Shown: in pieces, positions 38,296 to 48,953 of the stretch | Numbering within the stretch: the first letter of the stretch is position 1 | Layout: every line of letters begins with the position of its first letter | Assembly (NCBI GenBank): GCA_019022495.1 | Contig: JAFEKR010000037.1 | Coordinates: forward strand, 496,001 to 560,000 | Origin: Epichloe hybrida | Lineage: Eukaryota; Ascomycota; Sordariomycetes; Hypocreales; Clavicipitaceae | Direction of reading: 5' to 3' | Length of the DNA stretch: 64,000 nt | The notes under the pieces: model-generated | Seen by the model: the letters and a program-made list of their open reading frames with translations, nothing else | Told to the model about the DNA's origin: nothing | The model's database searches: none | Position numbers and translations under genes: made by a program

Positions 38296-39348
38296 TGATC
38301 AGAACCAAATGTAAGACAAGGGTGTACATCCAGTCTTCCTTGTTCATTTGGCAGGCCTGCTTTGGTAGACGGATTGTTGTTGAGAGTCTGAAAGGAGAGA
38401 AAGGCAATGTCCCAGGCAAGTTACTCGTACAGATCATTCTATATACGACTCACCAAGGGCTGCATGTTTTGAAGCAAGGTATGCGATATTTGGTAATCAA
38501 CACCGCGTCGTCCGCCTTTTTGGCGCAAAGCCGACCTTCGGCGAAAAAAAATCAGCCCGGCTGACATATCTGACATGTTGCATCACTAATGCAGGCCGAC
38601 TCGGCTATCCGCTTTCGTACTGGCCTGACAGTCTTCCGGAGGCTCTCGGAATTGAGCTGAGAGGGCTGACGCAAACCCCATACAAGACTATTTTCCAATA
38701 CTGATAGTAGATGAATAGTTTCGGCAGTACATAGTACATTCACTACGTTTTCCGCAACCAACATTGATAAAGTAGGGGTTGTCTTTCAACGGTTGCGAAT
38801 GCGTAACACTAAAGGTGGCATGCATGGAATACTCAACTCTCTGTGTTTCCCCAGCGCCAAAGCGTTGTGGGCAAATTGCAGTGAGACAAGCTCGCAAAGA
38901 CAAGTACCGAACGATGAGAATGCCCTCTAGTAGCTAAAGCGTTATGTAGCATCATAATAATAGGCGGGAAGTGCTGTTTTATAAAACGTGTGCTTAACTA
39001 CATCAACTAAACTTGGCCTACGTAGGAAGTAAGAAGCGCTGTTCTCAAAGATTTGACATTCAAGCTTGCTGATGGAACACAACTCCCAGCGGGCACCCAT
39101 CTGTCTCTACCTTACCCAAGGTCAACACAATTTCTAGCACGTCAAGGTGCCTTGTATAAATGTATTCGCTCTTTCTCACCAAGCTTCACGGTCATATAGA
39201 CAAATAGTCAAGGAATTGCACAACAAATGCCACAACAGCTAAGAATAAGTATCCCTTGGTAAACTGACGCAATTTTTACATAACAAGGCTGCCTCGTGTA
39301 AAATAGTAGTCAGTCGTTCAAACGAATTGCATCTTATCAATGAGCTTC
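38296..39348. promoter_or_regulatory. Upstream region of the GGPP synthase, no clear gene
   Basis: About 1 kb between the GGPPS start and the P450 remnant. On the minus strand just upstream of GGPPS, a frame (38361-38240) starts MNKEDWMYTLVLHLVLII and encodes a hydrophobic helix. It could be an upstream exon adding a membrane anchor, but an intact splice link is not evident. The remainder (38440-39340) has scattered small frames that match nothing I know. Confidence 0.35.
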
Positions 39349-39835
39349 TTACGCCACATTCCACTGCTCCAGTTCAGCACCAATAGACAGTATATGCTCG
39401 ACGTCGCTGCTCCTGTCACATCTTTCGCCCATCAAGATTTTGACAGACGGATCAGGGAACATGTTCTCGTCAGCAAACCTGTTTTCGGAACGCCCTTTCT
39501 GATTTTCCTTGTACTTGAAATCGTAGCGTAGTAACATATGTGCAAACATGATCTTAATTACAGCAGATGCGAAGAACCGTCCGGGACAGGCATACCGTCC
39601 AGCACCGAAGTGTAGCAGAGAGCCGTCGATAGTAGACAGCTGGAATCGGTTCTGGTGCTCCGAATCGTCAGGTTCACGCTCGAAGCGGAAGCCACTTTCC
39701 AGCCATATTTCGAATCTGACCTACGCTGGAACTACTGTGGCTGTCCGGCAGGTTTCCAATCTCCGGCAGATATTTCTGGTTCATGACGAGAACGTTGGAG
39801 TCATTGCGGACAATATAGAACATGTCGCCCTTGAA
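39349..39835 (-). pseudogene. Cytochrome P450 relic with internal deletion
   Basis: The minus strand carries both ends of a P450 fused together. At 39835-39755, after a splice-acceptor-like TATAG, comes the N-terminal text FKGDMFYIVRNDSNVLVMN followed by KYLPEIGNLPDS, which parallels the same region of the intact P450 at 48954 (VLRRYDTDITVLPIKYLDEL). This runs straight into the C-terminal third: RTATVVPA, an in-frame TAG stop at 39721-39723, then ESGFRFEREPDD and the heme loop FGAGRYACPGR (about 39630-39590), ending at stop 39349. The central part, with the I-helix and ExxR motif, is missing (roughly 300 residues), and the two halves are in different frames. It cannot make a working enzyme. 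The heme loop itself is intact, so the loss may be recent. It lies inside the cluster and was probably a pathway oxidase. Confidence 0.85.
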
Positions 39836-40521
39836 CTATATAGCGAGTCCAATGGAATTTAAAAGGACAGGGGCGGCGTTGTGTCTGATTTCCGGGCCAA
39901 GTCGCCCTTCAATTGGATCTGAGAGCTAAACTGTTCGGAATGTTGCATTGCTTACAATGTGTCGCAAGACTTCCCCTTTGAGCCACCCGAGCCAAGGGCC
40001 GGCCGATTGGCCATGTGCGTTCTGGCTTCGGAGCTGGGGTACAGAAATACATGCCTGTACATGATGACAACTCGTGAGACGTGAAGCTTATGGCAGCATA
40101 ATTGGAGAGCAGATGCTGGAGAATGTATGTGTATTATGCGAGATCCTATGGCTGCCTGAAGTAGTTCGCATCATAGACACCGGGAAAGGCATCGGCAGTC
40201 ACCCGGGCTTATTACTTTCTGGTATACCAAGTCGGGCAATCAAAGGGATTTATTGAGCCCGCTCATGCGAGAGTCCTGAACCCTGACGAACCTATTGATG
40301 TGAACCCTGTTGGATATTGCAGCGTCACTTCGCTCTCCCTGATCAGAGACTGACAGCAACACGGCCAGAGCCTGCTAGATCGTCTGATGACCCCATAATC
40401 TTTTCCCTCGAATAGCATCACGTAACAAAGATAACACATCGTTGTATTCAGCCACTGTATTGATGCAATCGATGGCTATACAGGACCTCTGTTTCCTGTC
40501 CCGCCATGCTTTCGCTTTGCA
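39836..40521. other. Intergenic; possible leftovers of the P450 5' exons
   Basis: About 690 bp between the P450 relic and the aldo/keto reductase stop codon. Composition is gene-like, but no continuous P450 N-terminus (membrane anchor, Pro-rich hinge) can be read on the minus strand. Probably decayed coding DNA. Confidence 0.35.
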
Positions 40522-41653
40522 TTATGCTGCGATCACGTCCCACAACTGTTCAATCGCAGTGACAATTTCTAGAGGTAACGGACCCCTCTGAATGAACTCC
40601 ATGTTCTGCTCAATGTAGTTCGTCTTGGTTGCCCCGATGATTATTCCATCATTAGCATTCAACTGCGAGTGGTAGCTGATCCAGCGCAAGGCCGCCTCAA
40701 TATTGGAAATTCCAGCTGGAGCGAGAATGTCATTCAGGGTGCGAATTGCGCCATGCAGCTCCTGTTTATCATACTGCGCTTTCAGCGAAGCAGCAGTTTT
40801 ATCATCCCCACCGAAGCGAGTGCCGTCGGAATCCCCAGCCGTGAATTTGCCGGATAGGAAACCAGTCGCAACAGGACTGCATGTTCAACTGCGTTAGCAG
40901 TGTAACTTGATGCCGATTTCAAAGGGTCGCGGCGACTCCGGTGAGACGAGGAAAGTCCAACAGATCAGCGTCTTGCAGTCTTACCTGTGGGCGTTGAAGA
41001 TGATGCCATGCTTCCGCAAAGTGGGAAATAGTTGTTCATGCCCTCGACTTATTAAACTATAAGAACCCTGGTAGACGGTGGGCCGAACGTAACCCTCGCG
41101 GTCACAGATCTCGACAAACTCGGTAAGCACATCCAGGGGAAAATTGGACACACCAAGCTATGTGATAAAACTCGAGCTGTCAGAGTCGCTTCATGTCTCA
41201 TGGGATGCACATTTAATGGACTGATAATACCTGCTGGAAAAGACCGTTCTTATGCATCGCATCAAGAGCTGCAGCTTGTTCCGTCAATGGCGTCGTGAAA
41301 TCCGGCGCATGGCAATGAACAACGTTCAGCTTGCTTCCTGCCTGGTACTGCAACCGGTCGATACTGGCATTGATGGAATCTCGGATCTTGGCCGGCTCGA
41401 GAGTGCCATTCGCGTCTTGACTCATTACGAGAATCTTGGTGTCGATTTTGAAGCCGAGTTTGCCGGCGCCGACTTGGCCAAGCAGAGTCTCCGACATGCC
41501 AATATTGGTCCATGGATACAGGGCAGCTGTATCGATTTCATCAATTCCGCAAGATTTGAGGACCTGGAGGAGATGACTGACAGCTTCGGGTGTGTCGAAA
41601 GCCTCTCCGATGGTGGAGCCTCCAAAGATGATGCGTGGGTGGGAGGGAGCCAT
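40522..41653 (-). CDS. Aldo/keto reductase (AKR7-like)
   Basis: NADPH-dependent reductase of the aldo/keto reductase superfamily, which would reduce an aldehyde or ketone on the pathway intermediate or detoxify one. Three exons, 41653-41231, 41157-40985 and 40876-40522, with GT-AG introns of 73 and 108 nt, give 316 aa, the usual length of AKR7 (aflatoxin-aldehyde-reductase-like) proteins. The start is MAPSHPRIIFGGSTIG; an in-frame ATG lies upstream but adds no conserved sequence. The catalytic tetrad is complete: Asp41 and Tyr46 (DTAALY), Lys73 (KIDTK) and His115 (VVHCHAPD). The cofactor region at the C-terminus (IIIGATKTNYIEQN) is present. The enzyme is cytosolic (no targeting signal). It is divergent from the diterpene synthase, with an 856 bp shared upstream region. 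Confidence 0.92.
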
Positions 41654-42509
41654 GTCAATGAGATGGATGGCTTTGCTTATTACTGTTGAGTGGCAGCAGC
41701 AGCAGGATGAATGCGTAAGACGGCGGTCGAAATAAGCGTTCAAGACGGGAGGGTCGGTGACGTTTCTCAGGGTCAATGCATAATTGAAGGGCATTTGCAT
41801 TTTATATCAGCTGATCTGAGGGGTCGTGAGTCGTGACAGCTCAACCGACACCTTCCGTTGATGTTAACCGTAAACGTTAACGGAAATTTTTTTACTGCAT
41901 GTTTACGTGTTGCCTTCGTTGCCTTCCGTTGTACTACCAACTGGGAAGGTGACAAATCGGTGCGGCCATGCTTGATTGATTTCCAATACCAGCCACCCTA
42001 TCAGCTTGTCTTCAGGGTTTTGGTTTGTCAGCGCTACCTCACCCAAAATGTCTACATACATGTAGGATCTCGGGATTATGTAATGATCGGACGTCCATTT
42101 ACGGAAGTGGACCCAGGCTCTCGGCAGCCAGCCAAAGTTGGACAGCCGAGGCCCGACCCGAGACCCGAGACCCCACAGGATTGATGTTTTGCTTTCGCTA
42201 TGACTCGATGCGATGATGCCGGGCTTCATCCTGTTGTCTTGTCGCCTTGTACTCCGTAGAGTCAAGTTGCCCACCGACCATCATGCTGCCGTTCCGGAAT
42301 CCGCAGACGAAAAGGGAGGCCCGACATCGAACGCTTGCAGCCAATCGCAGGACGGCCAGGCCTTGGTGGTCCAAGATCAACATGGTTTGGAACAGGGTCG
42401 GCAGGTTCTTATCTGACCTGTTTCCCCAAACCTCATGTTGGACCCTTCGAATATGCTGATTCGGCCTACAGAGTAAACATAGAGCTTTTGCATAGGCTGT
42501 AAATGTGCA
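41654..42509. promoter_or_regulatory. Shared divergent promoter of reductase and diterpene synthase
   Basis: 856 bp between two divergent start codons. It contains a short inverted motif GTTAACCGTAAACGTTAAC (41863-41881) and CCGAGACCC units (about 42150-42175) that could bind a zinc-cluster regulator. No regulator gene is seen in the window. A shared control region would allow both genes to be switched together; this is inference. Confidence 0.45.
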
Positions 42510-45500
42510 ATGTCACAAATGGGTCAACACAGCCAGCTGAGCAACCAGGCGGTTTCCCTCATCCAGCGGGCGTTAGATGGTCTTGATGATCGGTATGGCT
42601 TCGGCGCCATGACATGCGCTGCCTACGATACAGCCTGGGTATCTCTCATCAGCAAAGTGGTCCGAGGCGAAAAACGATGGGTTTTCCCCCAATGTTTCCA
42701 ATATATTCTGGACACCCAGTCTGCTGATGGTAGCTGGGGTCGCAATCCCAGGTCTCAAATTGACGGCATCCTGAATACTGCGGCCTCGATCTTGTCGCTC
42801 AAACGTCATTTAACAGAGCCTCTTGGCCAACAGGCCATGTTCAATGATCTCGCCGGGCGGATTGAAAAGGCTGTTGCTTCACTGCATCATCAGCTACTGG
42901 AATGGGACGTCGCGGCCACCACGCATGTCGGTTTCGAAATAATTGTTCCTGCAATGCTGCGTTATCTCCAGCAAGAAGACGACACTTTTGTCTTCCATTT
43001 CGCTGACATGGAAACTTTGGGCAAGATTCACGACACCAAGATGTCCCAGTTCAAGCCTGAACTGCTCTACGGCAAGACCGCTTCCACAGCGCTGCACTCC
43101 CTCGAGTCGTTCATAGGCTTGATCGATTTCGATAAAATGTCTCATCATGTAGTCCATGGCTCCATGATGGCTTCTCCTTCCTCGACCGCGGCATATCTGA
43201 TGAATATATCCAAATGGGACTATGAAGCAGAGGAGTATTTGAATCATGTTATCGCATCTGGCACCGGAAACGGGAGTGGAGGCGTTCCCAGTGCCTACCC
43301 TTCCATGCATTTCGAGTACACTTGGGTACGTCAATCCGCTTATGATCCTGCTCATGAGCTATTCTCAATTTTTCTCAAACGTCAGTCTGCCTCCAGCTTA
43401 TCAAGTGATTATATAGATCCTGTCAACACTGCTCAGAGCTGGATTCACTCCCTCAGACCTTCGATGCCCTGAACTATACCGAATGGAGGAGGTTCTGGAT
43501 CTGGCATTCGAAAGTGGCTCAGGTCTCATCGGGTTCGGTAAGAATATTTGTCGAATCGGCGTCGGGCGTTTTACAAAGAGAAGAGTCTAATACACTGGCT
43601 ATCTTGCCCCGACAGGTCCGCATCTCCCTACTGATCTCGATGACACCGCCAAGGGAATTTTATGTCTTGTTGGTCTTGGCCATTCAAAAAGCGTCGACAA
43701 AATGATTGAGGCCTTCGAAACCGACGATCACTTTCGAACATACGGGCAGGAGCGAGATGCAAGCTTCAGCGCCAACTGCAACGCCCTATCTGCTCTGTTG
43801 TGTCAGTCGAATGTGGCACAATACTCGACCCAAATACTCAAGGTGGTTCGTTTTCTCTGCAATCGCTGGTGGAATTCGGATAACGGGATAAAGGACAAGT
43901 GGGTAAGATAATTTGGAGCATATGCCTCGGATTGCTGAAAACAAAGATGCTGATGCATCTTGACAGAACTTGAGCCATCTCTACTCGTCCCTTCTTTTGA
44001 CCGAAGCGCTAGTTGACTTACTCGTCCACGTCCAATCGGGCGTACTGAAGGGTGCTCTCGACCAGGAGCTACAGTCTAAAGTGTTCATTACTCTTTTCCA
44101 AGTCGGTCTACGGACACTGTTGCAAATGCGAGACGATGGATCCTGGAATCACTCAGTCGAGGAGACTGCTTATGGAGTCCTCACACTATCCAATTCAAAG
44201 CGACTGTCGTCATGGTTTGACCTTCAGCAGCCTCTTGACTCGGGAATCGAACGTGGAATTGCATTCATACGCGGACACCATACCGAATCAATTCACTTGC
44301 CAATCTGGATAGAAAAAGTGAGTTATTCATCCTCCTTACTTACAGATTGCTACGTCGTGGCTGCGCTCAAAGCAGCCACCTCGCCATATGGCAGTGCGGA
44401 TGTGAACGCCGGCCTTGGTATCAGTCATGGGTTTGGGAAGGGCCGAAATGTCGTCGATTTGTTTCAGCAGACACCCATGTTTTCGGAAACACCAGAGTGG
44501 CAGATCCGAGCGTCGATGGTTGAGTCAGTATTGTTTCAACCCCTCCTGCGCGCTCGCCGGCTCGACATATTTCCCAGGAATGGCATGGAGGAGGATAAAT
44601 ACTTTGACATTATCCCCTTAACCTGGACGAGCTGTAATAACCGGCACTGCACATTTGCTTCAACAGCATTCATATATGAGATGATGATCATTTCTTTCCT
44701 CAACTACCAGACCGACGAATTCATGGAAGTCGTCGCGGGCGCAGCCTTTCGGGGCCGCGCGAGCACCCTTCGTACTTGTATTGATGGAATTTTCTTTCCC
44801 GAAGACCGCAGAGCCGACAAGTTCAATGGAAGCCATGGCAGTGATGGTACCGGTAAGATAGCAGGTTCAGACGTTTTACTTCCGCTTCACAAGTTCGTCA
44901 CACATGTCGCATCTCATCCTGCCGTCTTGGCGGCAAACCCATGGGACAGACAGTGTATGAAGCGCGAACTGCATGCATTCCTGCATGCTCATGTGACTCA
45001 GAACGAGGACAATACGCTGTTCCACCGTCGGAGCGAAAATGGAACATCTAAACACAACCTCGAGTCGCGCCAGACCCAAACTTGTCATGCTTGGGGCCAA
45101 AATACCTTCTTCCAGTGGGTTCGCACCACGTCTGCCGACCACACTTCCTGTCCCTATTCCTTTTACTTCGTTAGCTGCTGGCTCAGTAGCTTCCACTTGA
45201 ATGGCGCAGAAAGCTTCCCTACAGTTCGCGAGAAGTACCTTGCAGCGGCGACATGCCGACATCTCGCGTCCATGTGCCGCATGTACAACGATTATGGCTC
45301 CGTTGCACGAGATGCTGCCGAGAATAACCTCAATTCGGTCAATTTCCCAGAATACGACACCAGTGGTGATATTGAAGACAAGAAACGAGCGCTATTCGAA
45401 CTCGCTGAATACGAGCGCTCCTGTCTCAACGATGCGAAAGCCCGATTAGCAGAATGGTCACACCCAAGGGTTGATAAATCCACCACTGGCGCCCCAAAGG

Positions 45501-45598
45501 CTCGACTGATGGATATTTGGCAGATGTTCTGTGATGTGACAGATCTCTACGGACAGATCTATGTCGTGCGTGATATTGCTAGCCGCCTTACGTCTTAG
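42510..45598 (+). CDS. Bifunctional diterpene synthase (copalyl diphosphate synthase / kaurene-synthase type)
   Basis: The core enzyme of the cluster. Exons 42510-43325, 43417-43537, 43616-43902 and 43967-45598, with GT-AG introns of 91, 78 and 64 nt, give 951 aa, almost exactly the length of the fungal CPS/KS enzymes of gibberellin pathways (about 950 aa). The class II half has AYDTAW (about residues 38-43), QSADGSWG (70-77) and the proton-donating DxDD motif as DLDD (319-322), followed by TAKG. The class I half has the metal-binding motif as DEFME (658-662) and the NSE motif [12 protein letters not shown] (849-860), both intact. GGPP would thus be protonated and cyclised to a copalyl diphosphate, which is then ionised and cyclised to a hydrocarbon or alcohol. 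The product could be a kaurane, pimarane, aphidicolane or related skeleton; stereochemistry cannot be read from motifs. It is cytosolic, with no signal. Confidence 0.95.
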
Positions 45599-46057
45599 AG
45601 TTAACTATCCCTACCTTATGGAATAGCTTTATTTTAGTCATCTCAACGACTCTCTTTTATAAAGTAGCTTCAATTATACATGTACGCTTTTTTTTTCTTG
45701 TTCATACATTTCCCTACTTGGGCATGGTTCATTATGACAAGCAGCTAGGCCAAATGGCCAAAAACAGAGTGCGCACCCCTAATATAGCTGCGGTCATTCG
45801 AGCATCTAAATACTTAACAAATTATGTCTATATCTATCTTAGGTACATTACATGACTCTATAGTAAACAGTAGCAAATCTCCGCGAAGAGTAGTGGGATT
45901 AGTAGACAATAGCGTATTGACGAAATTTGTGCGAAGCATGAACATGATATTCTAAACGGTCTATGGTACGAAATACAAACTTTACTCGAGTTGTCCCTTG
46001 TACAAGTGTATCCTGAACACACATCGCTTTACATCCTCATTTCTGCGAAGTTGTCTT
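45599..46057. other. Convergent 3' intergenic region
   Basis: About 460 bp between the stop codons of the diterpene synthase (+) and the FAD oxidoreductase (-). AT-rich in places and gene-free; presumably contains both 3' UTRs and polyadenylation sites. No hairpin terminator is expected in a eukaryote. Confidence 0.4.
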
Positions 46058-47955
46058 TCAGGTCTTTCTCAATAGAAATCCATCGTTCTGCAACCTTTGA
46101 AATACCTGCAGGGGGTCATATCGTCTGCTAATCGCCTTCAAACGATCGAGGTTCTCAGCACCGTAACTAGCCAACACGTTCTGCATGAAATTGGCGTCGT
46201 TCATCACTTTTCCCTCGATGTACACCCCTCTCGCTTTTGCAAGAACTTCTACCTTCTCGGTGTAGCGCTTGATAGCTTCTAGGGCTGTTTTATCGTCAAT
46301 GCGATCTTTCCAAGTAACGTAGTACGTCAAGACTAAAAACGGTGTCTCAGCTCTCGTTCAATCCATATTTTTTTCGGGCTACTTTGTCAAGCTTACAGTT
46401 TTGCAGGATCGGTTCAAACCCAATGGGATTACCTCCTGTTTTGGAAGAATATCGCAATGCAGAGCTTGTAAATGGTTGAACCACGAAACCCACTGATGCA
46501 TTGAACTTTTTGACTTCGGCCGCTAGTTCAAGGAACATTGAATAGCTTCTCCTCAGTGTTACTTCATCAAACTTGTATACAACAGATCCAATCATGCGCC
46601 TGTAATAAGTGATCAGATTGTGTTTATCAAGTCTGAAGATTGTTTCGACCGTTACCTGGCTGTTTCTAAGAGCGTTATATCGGATACAGCGTTGCCGAGC
46701 CTAGGCATGTCCCCGATTGTCGAGTTGAAGACGAATTTGCTGACGGGAATGTCGTAAAATGCGTCATACGCCTTGGGATAAACTACAGGCTTGCCGTAAA
46801 CGAACTGAACGAAACCCGACTCTGGAGTTATGAAAAACGTGATGGCGGCATCGGAGTCTTCTTCCGCCGCGTGTGCGTACTTCAAAATGGCATCTAGTAG
46901 CTTGTCACTTTGTGAGGGATCATAGCTACGACCCTCAAACCATAGTGGGAAGTTGTCCACGGTTTCAAAGTCGTATCTCGTCACAATGCCTACAACACAG
47001 AATTAGTGAAAGTGCCTGCAAGAAACGTACGATGAATTGACGATACCGAAGTTTGGGCCACCGCCCTTCAACGCCCACCACAAGTCCCTATTCGATGTGG
47101 CATTTGCGTTGACCATGGTAGAGTTTGCGAGCACGATCTGTCGGTCTTGATCAACATCATGTCAAGATCTCGCCTTGAGTTTTACCACGCACCTCGTAAT
47201 TGATAATGTGGTCTGCTGCAAAGCCATACCTGCTACTGAAGTATGTCAATCCGCCGCCGAGCATGTATCCGCCTATCCCTACAGCGTTAAGACGCGGACC
47301 CATGATTGTTTTGCCTACTGTGCCGAGCGTTTCATACACACGTCCGGCACGATTTCCTGCGCCGATTAAGACAACAGATTTGTCCTTGCTAAGTGTGATA
47401 TCATCGAGTGCTGACATGTCGATGAGGATGCCGGGACTGTCCATGCTTGCAAACCCAGGGTTAGGGTTATGCCCACCGCCGCGTACCGCAAACTTGGAAC
47501 CAAGAAATGTGCTGATGAGGAGGATGTTCGATACATCCTTTGCGGTAGTCGGACGCACAATGCACCTTGGCTCGAGCCAACATGTTTCGGACCTAGGGGG
47601 GCCACAGTTAGGCCAAATGTGATGTGACGCTTGAATGCATTACTCACCAATTTACTTGCACCAAGTCCGTATAACCTGGCGTAGACGGACTAGACACGTT
47701 CGAACGACCGAGGACGGCGCGTATGAGTCCACATGTCATGGATGATTTACTTTGGTCGCTGAATGCCGAGATATCCGAAGCGTCGAGGCCACGCAGTGCG
47801 TTTACCAAATGGGTTTCTGCCTGACCACTGAAATGAAGCTTGGAAACCAACTCTTGGACATCTTGTATGTTGCTGTACTCATTCACCCTTGCGCTGACTC
47901 TACAGACATGTTCCAGAGTCAACGAGAGGGCACATATCAAGATATCACGACGCAT
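46058..47955 (-). CDS. FAD-linked oxidoreductase (berberine-bridge-enzyme-like)
   Basis: A flavoprotein of the PCMH-FAD plus BBE family, common as oxidase or dehydrogenase in fungal secondary metabolism. Six exons: 47955-47648, 47592-47193, 47137-47047, 46989-46656, 46599-46397 and 46332-46058, with five GT-AG introns of 55-64 nt, give 536 aa. The FAD domain has [19 protein letters not shown] (His at about residue 144 is the likely covalent FAD site) and [13 protein letters not shown]. The second cysteine ligand of bicovalent members (the CxxCG type) is absent, so mono-covalent flavin is expected. The middle has [19 protein letters not shown], and the BBE tail [15 protein letters not shown] ends the protein. 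A hydrophobic N-terminus ([14 protein letters not shown]) may be a signal peptide; an ATG at 47967 is an alternative start. Substrate unknown, but its position between cyclase and P450 points to diterpene tailoring. Confidence 0.92.
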
Positions 47956-48953
47956 TGCGTCTCCCACAAACCAGAAACAGAAGAGTCAACCTCCCTTGCT
48001 GATCTGCGATCCGGATTCGACCACTCTCTGCGGCCGATGACAAGCTGACGAGAGATTAGTTTCTGCACTGCACTGACGCCTTACTGCAAGCCAAAAAAAA
48101 AAAATTAAGATGTGAAGAAAGTGTATCGTGAGTAGGTTGCATGGTCGAATTGCCTCAAAATCCCTGATAATATGGGCATACCCTGAGAATAAGTCCATAA
48201 ATGAGTGGTGAGTGAGCCTATCAGGCTCGCCGCCACTTCGACATCCTTGCAGGAGGCCTCGTTCATCAAGGCGATTTGCATCCGAGCCAAGAAATATCGT
48301 CCGGACCGATCCTAAGAGGCGGAGCCGCCGAACGTCTCATTCGTCGGGCGTCGGGCGTCGGGCGTCGGGCGTCGGGCGTCGTGAGAATGCTGACACGGGG
48401 AAGGCTGCCCCGGTTGTACGGACCGTAAAACATTACGTTACACGGTAAGCCCCGTCCCTGCCTACATATGAGGCTCGGTCAAGCCTTCTCGATCACGAAT
48501 GGTTTAGTCGCCGACTTTGTTCTTGGCTGGGCAAAATTCGGCCGGACTTGCCTCATCGATTCGGGCCGGACCCAAAATGATGTACGAAAAATAGCAGTAG
48601 CTGATCGCGAGAGGTAACGCCGATGGCGAATGGGTCAGGCGAAGTTGCGACTTTGAGCCGATATCTATGTCATAAGCACAGCTTGTAATGTCGGGATTAT
48701 AGCTTAAAATGTCGGAAGCACTCGGGGCTTTGACCGTTTCAAATCATCTCAAATCAAAGGCACAGCAGTGATGCGGTATAATAGATACTGCCAGAAATAT
48801 GGAAGCATGCTAAACTCGTGGTAGGAGAAGTAGCATAACACAGATCAATCATCCTCAATTGAGACTCACAGCGCATACTTCACTTCACTCTTTGATCTTT
48901 CTGCTGGCTTGTTACTTCAAAACCCTATCTGAAAGTCTGTCTCCCTTGGTCAA
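47956..48953. promoter_or_regulatory. Divergent promoter of FAD oxidoreductase and P450
   Basis: About 1 kb between divergent start codons, with no credible gene. It holds a perfect tandem repeat of five GTCGGGC heptamers (48343-48377) and, near 48660-48720, a short repeated phrase (ATGTCGGGATTATAGCTT / AATGTCGGAAG). A shared regulatory region for the two tailoring genes is likely. Confidence 0.5.
48343..48377. repeat. Five tandem GTCGGGC heptamers
   Basis: Perfect 7 bp repeat, five copies, followed by a partial GTCGTG. It lies roughly midway in the divergent promoter between the FAD oxidoreductase and the P450. Each unit contains TCGGG, a half-site shape for zinc-cluster (Zn2Cys6) factors. 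Confidence 0.7.

Noticed and set aside
41252..41689. 145-codon + strand frame
   Set aside because: Antisense to exon 1 of the aldo/keto reductase, whose catalytic tetrad is intact on the minus strand.
42510..45598. Reading the diterpene synthase as two separate genes because of the interrupted frame
   Set aside because: Three GT-AG introns (43326-43415 area, 43538-43615, 43903-43966) restore one continuous 951 aa protein with class II and class I motifs in the expected order.
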